A stretch of DNA of 64,000 bases from Paenibacillus camelliae (GTDB lineage: Bacteria; Bacillota; Bacilli; Paenibacillales; Paenibacillaceae): contig NZ_JAMBNY010000006.1 in the NCBI RefSeq assembly GCF_023715345.1, positions 62,001 through 126,000 on the forward strand. The letters are read 5' to 3'. This document shows positions 9,383 through 18,445 of the stretch, in pieces. Every line of letters starts with the position of its first letter. Positions within the stretch are counted from its first letter, which is position 1. Both the position numbers and the translations under genes were made by a program. Under the pieces are notes generated by a model. The model was given only the letters and a program-made list of their open reading frames with translations, made no database searches and was not told where the DNA came from.

Positions 9383-10024
9383 ATGAGAATAGTTAAGACG
9401 GCTGAAGATCGAAGAAACGAAATACTTGACGCAGTAGATGAGCTCATCGGGCAAAAGGGCTTAGACGGTACGAGTACCAATGATATTTTGAAAAAAGTCG
9501 GGATTGCAAGAGGTACATTGTATCATCATTTTAAATCCAAGGAAGAGATGGTTAACGCTTTAATTGAAAGGTATAGTGTCCGTCTACTGGCTGCTGCTGA
9601 GGAGGTTGCAGCAGACAAAAGCATACCTATCGTTGAGCGAATCGTTCGCGTAGTTATGTCGATGAACCTGAGTGGTGAAAGCAGCAATGAAATTATGGAG
9701 CATATTCATAAGCCGCAGAACGCTCTTATGCATCAGAAGATTCTGAAGATGCTAATAAACGGCTTAACCCCAATTCTCACGGAAATTATACGCGAAGGCA
9801 TCGAGGAAGGGCTGTTCGACACAGCATTCCCTTATGAGAGCATGGAGATGGTGATTATCTATGCAAACACTATTTTTGATGAAGATATCGTTCTAATGAC
9901 GGATGAGGAGCGTATTTCGCGTATTCAGGCATTTATTTATAACGTTGAAAGGCTGCTCGGTGCTGAGGATGGTAGTCTAGCAATCGTGATGCAAATGTTT
10001 AGTAACGAAGAAAACGAGCATTGA
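9383..10024 (+). CDS. TetR family regulator of the adjacent FtsX-type ABC exporter
   Basis: 213-aa repressor with an N-terminal HTH (TSTNDILKKVGIARGTLYHHFKSK; about residues 30-53) and a divergent C-terminal ligand domain. The frame extends upstream to 9218 through promoter and operator DNA; the real start is the ATG at 9383 preceded by AGGGGG. The permease gene begins 15 bp after the stop, so TetR, permease and ATPase form one operon, probably autorepressed through 9346-9362 and induced by a substrate of the transporter. Confidence 0.9.
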   Translation: MRIVKTAEDRRNEILDAVDELIGQKGLDGTSTNDILKKVGIARGTLYHHFKSKEEMVNALIERYSVRLLAAAEEVAADKSIPIVERIVRVVMSMNLSGESSNEIMEHIHKPQNALMHQKILKMLINGLTPILTEIIREGIEEGLFDTAFPYESMEMVIIYANTIFDEDIVLMTDEERISRIQAFIYNVERLLGAEDGSLAIVMQMFSNEENEH

Positions 10025-10039
10025 GGATAGAGGGGAATT

Positions 10040-12361
10040 ATGTATAAGAAAATAATTCGTAATGATATTCTACAGAGCAAATTGATTACGATCACAACGG
10101 TGATCTTTGTCACTGCAGCAGCTATGCTAGTTTCACTCGCTGCAATCGTCGCAGTTAATCTGTACGGTGCGCTGGATACATTGATGACTAAAGCGCAAAC
10201 ACCGCATTTTATGCAGATGCATGCTGGTGAGATCGATATTGAGCGGCTAACGAGCTTTGCTCAGCAGCATAGCAATGTCGAGGAGTTTCAGGTCGTCGAA
10301 TTTCTGAACCTAGATGGCTCGCAGTTTACGTTTGGTGAGCGCTCGCTCGCTAGCAGCGTTCAGGATAATGGACTAAGCGTTCAGAGTCGTTCATTCGACT
10401 ATCTATTAGATCTTGATGGTCAGGTTATTCAAGCAGCAGATGGTGAGGTTTATGTTCCAGTAGGCTATATGAAGGATAACGTGGTGAAGGTGGGGGATCG
10501 GGCTGTAATTAGCGGAAAGGAGTTTACTGTTGCTGGTTTTCTTCGCGATTCGACGATGAATTCATCACTATCTGCTTCAAAGAGATTTCTAGTAAGCAGC
10601 AACGATTACGCACATATAAAGTCGCAAGGTCATCCTGAGTATTTGATAGAGTTTAGATTGAAGGATTTAGCTGAGCTAGGCGCTTTCGAAACCGCTTATG
10701 CCAATGCAGGGCTTGAGATGAACGGGCCGACTGTCACCTACGCGCTATTCCGCATGATGAATGCTATTTCCGATGGGATGATGGTTGGAGTTATTCTACT
10801 TGTAAGCTTTCTTGTCGTTGCGATCGCCTTTCTGTGCATACGCTTTACACTGCTTGCGAAAATAGAAGAGGATTATCGCGAGATTGGGGTAATGAAGGCC
10901 ATCGGGCTGCGTATTTCAGATATTAAAAAAATCTATCTTGCTAAATATGCAGCGATTGCTGCAGCAGGCTCCATTCTAGGCTTCGCTCTTTCGTTCGTAT
11001 TTAAAGGCTTACTGCTAGAAAATATTCGTCTTTTTATGGGTGAAAGCGATCATACGGCGTTAGCCTATGTATTAGCTATCATTGGTATCCTGCTTGTGTT
11101 TATAGCTATCGTCATCTATGTAAACGGAGTGCTCAAACGCTTTAGGCATATCTCCGCGGCAGAGGCTATACGCTTTGGCAGTTTGCAAGAAAAGCACACA
11201 GGCGCAAGGCGTATCACCTTAAGTGGAAGCAGATTGCTAAATACGAATGTTTTTCTTGGCATGAAGGATGTGCTATCTAGAAAAAAACTATATGCTACGA
11301 TGCTTGCTGTACTTGTGCTCTCATCATTTATTATGATCGTTCCACAAAACCTGTATAACACGATTTCCTCGAAAAGCTTCATTGGCTACATGGGGATTGG
11401 AAGCTACGATCTTCGCATGCAGCTGTCCGGCAATGTCGACAATTTCTCGGAGAAAGTGGCTGACATTACTAGGGCGGTGCAAAGCGATCAAGCGATATCG
11501 CAATTTGCGGTCCTTACGACCAAAACATTTAGAGTGAAGCTGCGGGATGGCACGGAAGAAAATATTAAAATCGAGCTAGGTGATCATTCGATATTCCCTA
11601 TTGCCTATACGAAAGGGAAAGCTCCTGCTGCAGAGAATGATATCGCTCTTTCCACGCTGTATGCTGATGATATGGGCTACGAGGTGGGGGATTCGATGAC
11701 ATTGGTGATGGGGGATGTAGAGAAGAAGCTTATCGTAAGCGGAATCTATTCCGATATTACCAACGGTGGTAAAACAGCGAAGGCTGTATTCTCAGACCAA
11801 TCCGCTGGAACAATGTGGAGTATCGTTAGCGCTAAACTATACGATCCCGCTCTCGTCGCTGTGAAGGTCAAGGAATATAGCGAAACGTTTGATTACACTA
11901 AAACATCAGATATTGATGAGTATGTTAAACAGACCTTTGGCTCGACGATCAGCGCGGTTAAGACAGCCTCTTACGTTGCAATTGTTGTAGCTATTGCTAT
12001 AACGTTGCTAATCAGCATGCTCTTTATAAGAATGCTGGTTGCTAAGGATAGATATTCGATTGCCGTCATGAATGCGTTCGGCTATACCAGCACGGATGTG
12101 AAGGTACAATTTATTTCCCGTTCAATATTCATCCTAATCATCGGAGTGCTTCTAGGTACGATTCTCGCTAATACGCTCGGAGAGCTGCTTGCCGGCTTAG
12201 TTATCTCCTCATTCGGAGCATCGACGTTCGAATTTACAATTGATCCGATCTCAGCTTACCTGCTTAGCCCTCTGCTGATGGCGATCACAGTTATAATAGC
12301 GACGTTAATTGGTGTAGCGCATGTGGGACACATAAAAATCTCTAACCATATAAAGGAGTAG
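10040..12361 (+). CDS. FtsX-like ABC transporter permease
   Basis: 773-aa membrane protein of the MacB/FtsX class. One N-terminal transmembrane helix (about 17-37) precedes a large extracellular domain; then come three helices (about 250-375), a second N-type helix (about 415-435) with another extracellular domain, and three C-terminal helices (about 640-765). Two FtsX units thus lie in one chain. It works with the ATPase encoded four bases downstream. Such pairs export peptides, antibiotics or lipids, or remodel the envelope; the substrate is not evident. Confidence 0.92.
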   Translation: MYKKIIRNDILQSKLITITTVIFVTAAAMLVSLAAIVAVNLYGALDTLMTKAQTPHFMQMHAGEIDIERLTSFAQQHSNVEEFQVVEFLNLDGSQFTFGERSLASSVQDNGLSVQSRSFDYLLDLDGQVIQAADGEVYVPVGYMKDNVVKVGDRAVISGKEFTVAGFLRDSTMNSSLSASKRFLVSSNDYAHIKSQGHPEYLIEFRLKDLAELGAFETAYANAGLEMNGPTVTYALFRMMNAISDGMMVGVILLVSFLVVAIAFLCIRFTLLAKIEEDYREIGVMKAIGLRISDIKKIYLAKYAAIAAAGSILGFALSFVFKGLLLENIRLFMGESDHTALAYVLAIIGILLVFIAIVIYVNGVLKRFRHISAAEAIRFGSLQEKHTGARRITLSGSRLLNTNVFLGMKDVLSRKKLYATMLAVLVLSSFIMIVPQNLYNTISSKSFIGYMGIGSYDLRMQLSGNVDNFSEKVADITRAVQSDQAISQFAVLTTKTFRVKLRDGTEENIKIELGDHSIFPIAYTKGKAPAAENDIALSTLYADDMGYEVGDSMTLVMGDVEKKLIVSGIYSDITNGGKTAKAVFSDQSAGTMWSIVSAKLYDPALVAVKVKEYSETFDYTKTSDIDEYVKQTFGSTISAVKTASYVAIVVAIAITLLISMLFIRMLVAKDRYSIAVMNAFGYTSTDVKVQFISRSIFILIIGVLLGTILANTLGELLAGLVISSFGASTFEFTIDPISAYLLSPLLMAITVIIATLIGVAHVGHIKISNHIKE

Positions 12362-12365
12362 CGGT

Positions 12366-13124
12366 ATGAAAAAGATAATTGTCGGTGACAGCCTCGTGAA
12401 ATGCTTTGGGGAGGGTATTGAAAAACGAAATGTTCTTGACGGCGTGTCAGTAGAGGTGAACGAGGGAGAATTTGTGGCGGTCATGGGACCATCGGGCTCG
12501 GGAAAGTCAACGCTTATGTTCGCACTTAGCGGAATGGATACGATTGATGGAGGAAAGACTGTATTTGACGGTAAAGATATATCTAAAATTTCTGCTGATG
12601 AGCTTTCAGAGATTCGTAGAACAGCGATGGGTTTTGTATTTCAGCAGCCGACGATGCTTAAACATTTGAATATCCTTGATAACATCATTCTTCCCTCAAT
12701 GCGTGATCAGCGTAAACATACGGCATCTATTGTGAAGAAGGCAAGAGCACTTATGAACAGAGTAGGTATTGCGGAGCTGGAGCAGCGCGACATTACGCAG
12801 GTATCAGGAGGGCAGCTCCAAAGAGCAGGGATATGCCGAGCATTAATGAACAGCCCGAAAATTATTTTCGGTGATGAGCCTACAGGTGCACTTAATTCGA
12901 AGTCAGCGCAGGAGATTATGGACATTTTTACGGAGATTAATAATGACGGTACCGCGGTTATGCTCGTTACGCACGATGCGTTGGTTGCTGCACGGACGGA
13001 GAGAGTGATGTTTATGCGCGATGGAAAAGTGGTGAGTGTGCTAAAGCTTCCTAGGTTTACTGGATTGAATATGGATGATCGGGTTGAGAGCATCACCCAA
13101 AGAATGCGAGAAGTAGGTATATGA
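12366..13124 (+). CDS. ABC transporter ATPase (LolD/BceA/MacB type)
   Basis: 252-aa nucleotide-binding subunit partnering the FtsX permease. Walker A GPSGSGKST at 41-49, Q-loop FVFQQP, signature VSGGQLQRA, Walker B KIIFGDEPTGAL (the GDEPTGAL form is typical of the MacB/LolD subfamily) and the H-loop VTHD are intact. It starts 4 bp after the permease stop and closes the operon. Confidence 0.94.
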   Translation: MKKIIVGDSLVKCFGEGIEKRNVLDGVSVEVNEGEFVAVMGPSGSGKSTLMFALSGMDTIDGGKTVFDGKDISKISADELSEIRRTAMGFVFQQPTMLKHLNILDNIILPSMRDQRKHTASIVKKARALMNRVGIAELEQRDITQVSGGQLQRAGICRALMNSPKIIFGDEPTGALNSKSAQEIMDIFTEINNDGTAVMLVTHDALVAARTERVMFMRDGKVVSVLKLPRFTGLNMDDRVESITQRMREVGI

Positions 13125-13193
13125 TTAAGCGCCTATGAAGAGATAGCCTCGTATTCTAGCAGAGTTATCTTTTATTGAATGATTGAATACTGT

Positions 13194-13239
13194 AACATAA
13201 TTGCCCAAAGTGCAACATTGCACTTTGGGCAATTATGTT
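13194..13239. promoter_or_regulatory. 46-bp perfect inverted repeat, probable operator of the second TetR gene
   Basis: Left arm 13194-13215 and right arm 13218-13239 are perfect 22-nt complements around a CA centre, with an inner GTGCAA-CA-TTGCAC core. TTGCAC (13218) and TAAACT (13241) at 17-bp spacing give a plausible promoter embedded in it, so a bound repressor would block transcription of the TetR-MMPL operon. There is no T run, which argues against an ordinary terminator. Confidence 0.7.
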
Positions 13240-13258
13240 GTAAACTACTGTAAGAATT

Positions 13259-13885
13259 TTGTATGAAAGGAGTAGAAGAACCATCAAGCCTAATCTACGC
13301 GTTGCAAAAAAAGAAGCAACGGTTAAAGCACTTGCTGATGCGGCTTTCGAGCTTACGATGGAGCGCGGTCTAGAGGGCTTTGTCGTTGATGAACTTGTCC
13401 AAAGAGCGGGCTATTCCAGAAGAACCTTTGCCAATCACTTCACGTGTAAAGAGGAAGCAGTCGTTGCTGGAGCTTTTATGATTAATGACACGATTGAAGC
13501 AGAGAACTTGTTGGCGAATTTGTCAGAGGACATGTTACTTATTGATGTGCTCTTTAAGTTAATCAACATGCAGATCACCTTAGAGCTTCTTCGCAAAATG
13601 AATAAGATTGTCAATCTATGCACGGAGTACCCATCTCTTAAGCCTTACTTACTAGACAAAATGAGTCAGATGCAGACCGAAGCTAATAGCATTTTACTGG
13701 AAATTTCTAATGGGAAATATGATGACGTATATGTTCATCTTCTCGTAGGAGCAGTTTACGGAGCCATCTTGCCTGTAGTAAACGGAAGCCTTAATGTACT
13801 GCCAGAGCAAACGATGTCAGACAGCTCTTTTCATCAATACTTAGATAAAATCTATCAATATTTGAAAAATGGATTTAATCTCTAA
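13259..13885 (+). CDS. TetR family regulator of the MMPL exporter
   Basis: TetR-type repressor (208 aa from the TTG at 13259) with HTH around FVVDELVQRAGYSRRTFANHF and a helical C-terminal domain. Upstream is the 46-bp palindrome and 29 bp downstream starts an MMPL transporter, so it very likely controls that gene. The start is odd: the only standard start in frame is TTG 13259, yet AAAGGAG (13266-13272) lies inside that reading and is correctly spaced only for an ATC codon at 13283. Confidence 0.88.
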   Translation: MYERSRRTIKPNLRVAKKEATVKALADAAFELTMERGLEGFVVDELVQRAGYSRRTFANHFTCKEEAVVAGAFMINDTIEAENLLANLSEDMLLIDVLFKLINMQITLELLRKMNKIVNLCTEYPSLKPYLLDKMSQMQTEANSILLEISNGKYDDVYVHLLVGAVYGAILPVVNGSLNVLPEQTMSDSSFHQYLDKIYQYLKNGFNL

Positions 13886-13914
13886 AATCTAACCTAAAGG
13901 GGAACTTTCGACAG

Positions 13915-16197
13915 ATGTCAATTTTTTTGTATAAAATCGGTAATTTTGCGTACAGAAAATCATGGTACGTTATTACAGCTTGGCTAGTTATATTAGCGGT
14001 TGTCGGTACATTAATTGGAGTTAATGGGATTCAAGTAAGCAGTAATATGAAAATCGAAGGCACAGAATCACAACGAATCCTTGATCAGCTTGCTCAAGAG
14101 CTTCCGATGGCATCAGGCGGACAAGGAAGCATCGTGTTTAAGGCCCCTGCCGAGGAGCGGATGGATACACCTGAACGTATTGCCGCCATTAGTAAAGTAA
14201 TTAATGACGTATATCAATTAGAAGACGTATTGAATACAGCTGAATTAGCTACAGAAGCTAATGCTTTAAGCTTACTTATGATGCAGTATGCGACACCTGA
14301 CCAGCTGCCGCCATATGGATACATGATGACAGAGGCTGGCCCACTTCCAGGGGTACTGCTTTCAAGCGATGGGAATATCGCATTGTTCCAATTTCAATTC
14401 TTAAAAGATGTAAACTCTGTTCCACAGGATGTTAAGGATGCAATTATAGATGCGGCAAAGGTAGCTGAGACAGAAGCGAATATTACGGTGCTGCCTAGCG
14501 AATCGTTATTGCCGCTTCACCTTGGCATCGGAGCTGGGGAAATTATTGGTGTAGTCGTTGCAGCGCTCGTCCTATTAATGACCTTAGGATCTATGGTAGC
14601 TGCGGGATTGCCTCTACTCACAGCTCTTTTAGGTGTTGCACTTGGTGTTGGGGGCGCATTCTCACTTTCAAGCATGATTGAGATGACAAGCGTCTCTGCT
14701 ATGCTGGGACTTATGGTTGGCTTGGCGGTAGGAATAGATTACTGCTTGTTCATCGTCAATCGTCAGCGCCACTTAATATTTGAGCAAGGCATTAGTGCGC
14801 AGGAGGCTACAAGCAGAGCGATCGGAACCTCCGGAAGCGCGGTGTTCTTTGCAGGCTTAACCGTTATTATCGCTTTGTGCGGTATGCTCGTTATTGATAT
14901 TTCCTTCCTATCCATTATGGCGCTAGTTGCTGCAGCAACCGTGTTTATTAACGTTCTGCTTGCCTTAACGCTATTGCCAGCTTTGCTTGGTCTAGTAGGA
15001 GAACGAATCTGCTCCGAAAAAGCTCGTCAAAAGTATAATAGCAAGTCAGCGACATCAGCAAAAAGTGGATTTTCTGATCGATGGGTTAGAGGTGTCATTA
15101 AGTTCCGCTGGCCAGTCATTCTAATCATTATCGTTGTTCTTGGTATTGCCGCAACACCAATTTCGAAAATGGATATGGGGATTCCAGGTGCGGCTACAGC
15201 GAATTTAGATACAGCAGCAAGACAGAGCTATGATGCAATAACGGAGGGCTTTGGCGAAGGGTTTAATGGACCATTCGTTATTGTAGCAGAGCAAAATAAT
15301 TCTTCGGCTGCATTCACTCCTGAATCTCTCATACAGCTCGTCATGGAGCTCAATAGTCAGGATAATGTTGCTCAGGTCTCTCCGCTAGGTATGAACGAAA
15401 ACGGCAGCTTGGCGATATTAAGCTTAATTCCTGAGACGGGGCCTTCCGATAAGGAAACGAAAGATTTGGTAACACATTTGCGTGATCCTAATCTTAATAT
15501 TGTACAGTCTCATGATATTAAGCTTGGTGTAACTGGATTTACAGCGGTAAATATCGATATGTCAGCTAAGCTGGCAGATGTTTTTCCACTATATGTTGGA
15601 ATTATCGTCATTCTATCCATTATTATTCTTCTGCTCGTATTTCGTTCGATTGTTGTACCTATTAAAGCAACCGTTGGATTTCTGCTTAGTATTCTAGCAA
15701 CATTCGGCTGTACGACAGCGGTATTCCAATGGGGCTGGTTAAGTGGGCTGTTCGGATTTGACACGGGTGGACCGCTGCTTAGCTTTATGCCAATTATCAT
15801 CACAGGTATACTATACGGCTTAGCGATGGACTATCAAGTATTCCTAGTAAGCTCCATGCGTGAATCCTACGTGCATGGACATCGCGGCACGGAATCCATC
15901 GTTCATGGATACAACCAAGCAAGTCGCGTCGTGCTAGCAGCTGCAGTCATTATGGTATCTGTATTTGCAGGCTTCATCTTTACAGAAGATATTATTATTA
16001 AGCAAATAGGATTTGCCTTAACGATTGGTATCTTTATTGATGCGTTTATTGTAAGAATGACGCTAGTACCTGCAGTTATGGCAATATTCGATAGCAAGGC
16101 TTGGTGGATACCGAAGTGGTTGGATCGGATGCTTCCTAACCTGGATGTTGAAGGAGATAAGCTCATTTCGAAGCTTAATGAAAAGAACGAGCAATAA
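13915..16197 (+). CDS. MMPL/RND family membrane transporter
   Basis: 760-aa exporter of the YdgH/YdfJ type. Two repeats of one helix, an extracellular loop and a five-helix bundle are visible, each bundle with the charged GxxxDY motif of the family (GLAVGIDYCLF and YGLAMDYQVF). It starts after an AAAGGGG ribosome binding site, 29 bp after the TetR gene, and ends with a terminator at 16275. MMPL proteins move lipids, siderophores or hydrophobic drugs by proton motive force; this one's substrate is unknown. Confidence 0.93.
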   Translation: MSIFLYKIGNFAYRKSWYVITAWLVILAVVGTLIGVNGIQVSSNMKIEGTESQRILDQLAQELPMASGGQGSIVFKAPAEERMDTPERIAAISKVINDVYQLEDVLNTAELATEANALSLLMMQYATPDQLPPYGYMMTEAGPLPGVLLSSDGNIALFQFQFLKDVNSVPQDVKDAIIDAAKVAETEANITVLPSESLLPLHLGIGAGEIIGVVVAALVLLMTLGSMVAAGLPLLTALLGVALGVGGAFSLSSMIEMTSVSAMLGLMVGLAVGIDYCLFIVNRQRHLIFEQGISAQEATSRAIGTSGSAVFFAGLTVIIALCGMLVIDISFLSIMALVAAATVFINVLLALTLLPALLGLVGERICSEKARQKYNSKSATSAKSGFSDRWVRGVIKFRWPVILIIIVVLGIAATPISKMDMGIPGAATANLDTAARQSYDAITEGFGEGFNGPFVIVAEQNNSSAAFTPESLIQLVMELNSQDNVAQVSPLGMNENGSLAILSLIPETGPSDKETKDLVTHLRDPNLNIVQSHDIKLGVTGFTAVNIDMSAKLADVFPLYVGIIVILSIIILLLVFRSIVVPIKATVGFLLSILATFGCTTAVFQWGWLSGLFGFDTGGPLLSFMPIIITGILYGLAMDYQVFLVSSMRESYVHGHRGTESIVHGYNQASRVVLAAAVIMVSVFAGFIFTEDIIIKQIGFALTIGIFIDAFIVRMTLVPAVMAIFDSKAWWIPKWLDRMLPNLDVEGDKLISKLNEKNEQ

Positions 16198-16274
16198 TCG
16201 TTTCCGTCATATCAGTGCAAAAATATCTAACGAAGCACAATATAGGCAACATAGATATATTGAAAGCATCGACG

Positions 16275-16304
16275 AGGTCCGCTTTAGAAGCGGGCCTATC
16301 TTTT
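16275..16304 (+). terminator. Terminator of the TetR-MMPL operon
   Basis: A 10-bp stem with one G-U pair (16275-16284 with 16288-16297, three-base loop) is followed by ATCTTTTAT. Confidence 0.8.
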
Positions 16305-16375
16305 ATTATGATTACGCTGAATTATTGTTGTAATATTCAGAAATTATTGATATAAGAGTAATAGGAAGTAATTGG

Positions 16376-16445
16376 TATGTGCAACTGGCGTAAACGTGGA
16401 GTACCACGAGGGAGCACATATGATCATATGCCGTACGCCTGGGCA
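16376..16445 (+). ncRNA. ZTP (pfl) riboswitch aptamer
   Basis: All hallmarks of the ZTP/ZMP-sensing pfl motif are present. The outer stem TATGTGC/GCACATA (16376-16382, 16414-16420) is perfect. It encloses ACTGGCG, a GTGG-CCAC hairpin and GGGAGC, and is followed by the conserved CCGTACGCCTGGGCA. GGCG (16387-16390) can form the pseudoknot with CGCC (16436-16439). A terminator follows at once, so ZTP binding should allow read-through into the DJ-1/PfpI gene at 16506. Confidence 0.9.
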
Positions 16446-16480
16446 AAGTATTTGATCTCATGATCAGATACTTTTTTTAT
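16446..16480 (+). terminator. Riboswitch expression-platform terminator
   Basis: A 12-bp stem with one G-U pair (16446-16457 with 16462-16473) and a seven-T tail (16472-16478). It begins directly at the 3' end of the ZTP aptamer, so aptamer folding and terminator formation should compete. Confidence 0.9.
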
Positions 16481-16505
16481 TTTTATGTAAGGTAGGTGTT
16501 AGTTT

Positions 16506-17093
16506 ATGAAGATTGCATTTATTTTATTTGACAACATGACGACACTCGATTTTGTAGGCTTTTATGAAGCAATAACGTGGATAGGCATTCTTAACACTAA
16601 AGAAAATGTACAATGGGATTTTTGTTCGAATCAACAAGAAGTTAAAGATGATCGAGGATTAATTATGAAAGTAGGCAAGGTTTATCCTGACTTATCTGGC
16701 TATGACATGATCTTTATCCCTGGTGGTCTAGCTACTAGGCAGCTGCGGTACGATGATGATTTTATAGGCTGGATTCAGACTGCACAGGATGTAAAGTACA
16801 AGGTGTCCGTTTGCACAGGAGCTTTACTGTTAGGTGCGGCAGGTTTTTTACAAGGTAAGAAAGCAACAACGAATCCATCCGCGTACGAGCTTTTGGCACC
16901 TTATTGTGCTGAGGTTGTGAAAGAACGCTATGTAAGAGACGGTAATGTTTTTACTGGCGGTGGGGTATCAGCTTCTATTGATCTGGGCTTGTATGTTATT
17001 GAATCGTTGACTAGTGAAGAAGTGGCCAGACAAGTTAAAGAAAAGATGGATTATCCATACTATGTAACGGGAAGAAGAAACTTTAACGGTTAA
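16506..17093 (+). CDS. DJ-1/PfpI family protein under a ZTP riboswitch
   Basis: 195-aa class I glutamine-amidotransferase-like fold. The nucleophile elbow VSVCTGALLLG carries the expected Cys, an acidic residue follows the first strand (FDNMTTLDFVG) and FIPGG precedes the elbow. It resembles the isonitrile-hydratase/ThiJ-like branch more than chaperone DJ-1. The regulation by a ZTP riboswitch suggests a link to purine or one-carbon stress, such as removing a toxic intermediate or acting on a nucleotide-related amide; that is inference. A GNAT gene follows after 64 bp. Confidence 0.88.
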   Translation: MKIAFILFDNMTTLDFVGFYEAITWIGILNTKENVQWDFCSNQQEVKDDRGLIMKVGKVYPDLSGYDMIFIPGGLATRQLRYDDDFIGWIQTAQDVKYKVSVCTGALLLGAAGFLQGKKATTNPSAYELLAPYCAEVVKERYVRDGNVFTGGGVSASIDLGLYVIESLTSEEVARQVKEKMDYPYYVTGRRNFNG

Positions 17094-17157
17094 TTGCGCA
17101 GTTTGGAACCATTCGATCGGTTAGCTGTCACTATCGGTATGAAGGGAGGGCTGCAAG

Positions 17158-17643
17158 GTGCATATAAGGCCTTTTGAATATCAAGATGAAGAACATGTTG
17201 TAGCAATGATGAGGGAACATCCTTTACAGTTCCCTACGTTTATTATTGAGAAATACCCGTTGCGTTGGTCACAGTTTCTAGAATCGCAGGAACAAATGAA
17301 TGCTGATAGCTGCTATTTCGTAGTCATTGGCGATGACCATAAAGTATTAGGTCATGCCGGCTATATATTTAATCATGAAGTAGGTCTTTATGAAATCGTC
17401 GGGGTAGCAGTTAACAAGGAACATCAACGACTAGGTATCGGGAGGCAGCTAATTGAGACAATATGCGATAAGCTTAAAGATAGGGGCAGTAATGAAGTCA
17501 TTCTCTACACACTAGGTCATACTAACAATGAATCAACGATAATTTTTTATCGTAATCTAGGATTTGAAATCTCAGACTACGAATACGATTTCTTTACTAC
17601 GGATTACCATAGGATTACATTTGTAAAGAAGCTGGTTCGTTAA
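17158..17643 (+). CDS. GNAT family N-acetyltransferase
   Basis: 161-aa acetyl-CoA-dependent acetyltransferase. Motif A, VAVNKEHQRLGIGRQLIE (Q/RxxGxG/A), lies in the middle, followed by the NNESTIIFYRNLGFE motif B. The acceptor is unknown. GTG start at 17158 after GGGAGGG. It lies 64 bp after the DJ-1 gene with no visible terminator between, so it may share the riboswitch-controlled transcript. Confidence 0.9.
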   Translation: MHIRPFEYQDEEHVVAMMREHPLQFPTFIIEKYPLRWSQFLESQEQMNADSCYFVVIGDDHKVLGHAGYIFNHEVGLYEIVGVAVNKEHQRLGIGRQLIETICDKLKDRGSNEVILYTLGHTNNESTIIFYRNLGFEISDYEYDFFTTDYHRITFVKKLVR

Positions 17644-17688
17644 CTCCAATTGATCGAATAGTTCTCCTGTTTATATGTCGTGGTACTT

Positions 17689-17729
17689 AATCCGTTAAGC
17701 CGATAGCTATTTCGACTTAACGGATTTTT
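17689..17729 (+). terminator. Terminator after the GNAT gene
   Basis: A perfect 11-bp stem (17689-17699 with 17716-17726) with TTTTT. It lies between convergent genes. Confidence 0.85.
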
Positions 17730-17739
17730 CTATTGCTTA

Positions 17740-18315
17740 TTACGCTAGTGAATATGATGGGTCCATCGCTGAGGTTAAGTAATTTGCATATTCCTCGGCC
17801 TTGAGGGTAAGCTCCTCATCATTCAGCCCCATTGCATTATAGACGACAAACAAAGGCAGGAACGTTGCACCTACAACACTGGCTGTTACTTCAAATGGAC
17901 GCAGCAATTGCTCCAGAGGATAAAGATTATAGCCTTGCTGGCTGTAGGTCATATCGGAGCCCCCAGCAGTAACTGCCAAACCCCATTCCTTGCCATGCAG
18001 CTTATTTCCTCCTTCACCATGAGCAAATCCATACGTCATTACATCATCTAACCATTGCTTTAACAAGCTTGGGCAGCTATACCACCAGATTGGAAACTGA
18101 AAGATTATTCGATCATGCTCAAGCAGCAATTTCTGCTCACGCTCTATATCAATGGGTGCGTTGCTATATTGGGCATATAAATCTTGTACAGTTGTAGCAT
18201 GCTCGGCAGCAGCTTTAGCTAGCCTTTGGTTAGCGTGTGAACCCTTGTGTAGAGTAGGGTGAGCAATAATAACTAATGTTTTTTTCTGTTCTTCATGCTT
18301 TGGGGAAATCATCAT
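17740..18315 (-). CDS. NAD(P)H-dependent FMN oxidoreductase (flavodoxin-like, NQO1/MdaB/KefF type)
   Basis: 191-aa flavoprotein, probably a soluble quinone or nitro reductase. Diagnostic segments are VIIAHPTLHKGSHANQ (flavin phosphate loop), FQFPIWWYSCPSLLKQW and the TAGGSDMTYS loop near residue 115. Start at 18315 after AAAGGAGC (18325-18332); a second ATG follows immediately at 18312. It is divergent from the EET lipoprotein gene; whether it shares the redox control of that 240-bp region is unknown. Confidence 0.9.
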   Translation of the reverse strand: MMISPKHEEQKKTLVIIAHPTLHKGSHANQRLAKAAAEHATTVQDLYAQYSNAPIDIEREQKLLLEHDRIIFQFPIWWYSCPSLLKQWLDDVMTYGFAHGEGGNKLHGKEWGLAVTAGGSDMTYSQQGYNLYPLEQLLRPFEVTASVVGATFLPLFVVYNAMGLNDEELTLKAEEYANYLTSAMDPSYSLA

Positions 18316-18445
18316 TACTCGTCAGCTCCTTTATGGATATGAGTTTTTAGATAGCCTTGATTCCTCACTCTTCATACTGCATTTATTCGGTGCATCCTAG
18401 CATAGATTGAGTTTCATTAAATATATCAAATGTCGTTACCAAATC

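Noticed and set aside
13128-13182. Terminator after the FtsX-type ATPase gene
   Set aside because: Only a 5-7 bp AGATA/TATCT stem with a 20-nt loop; too weak to call.
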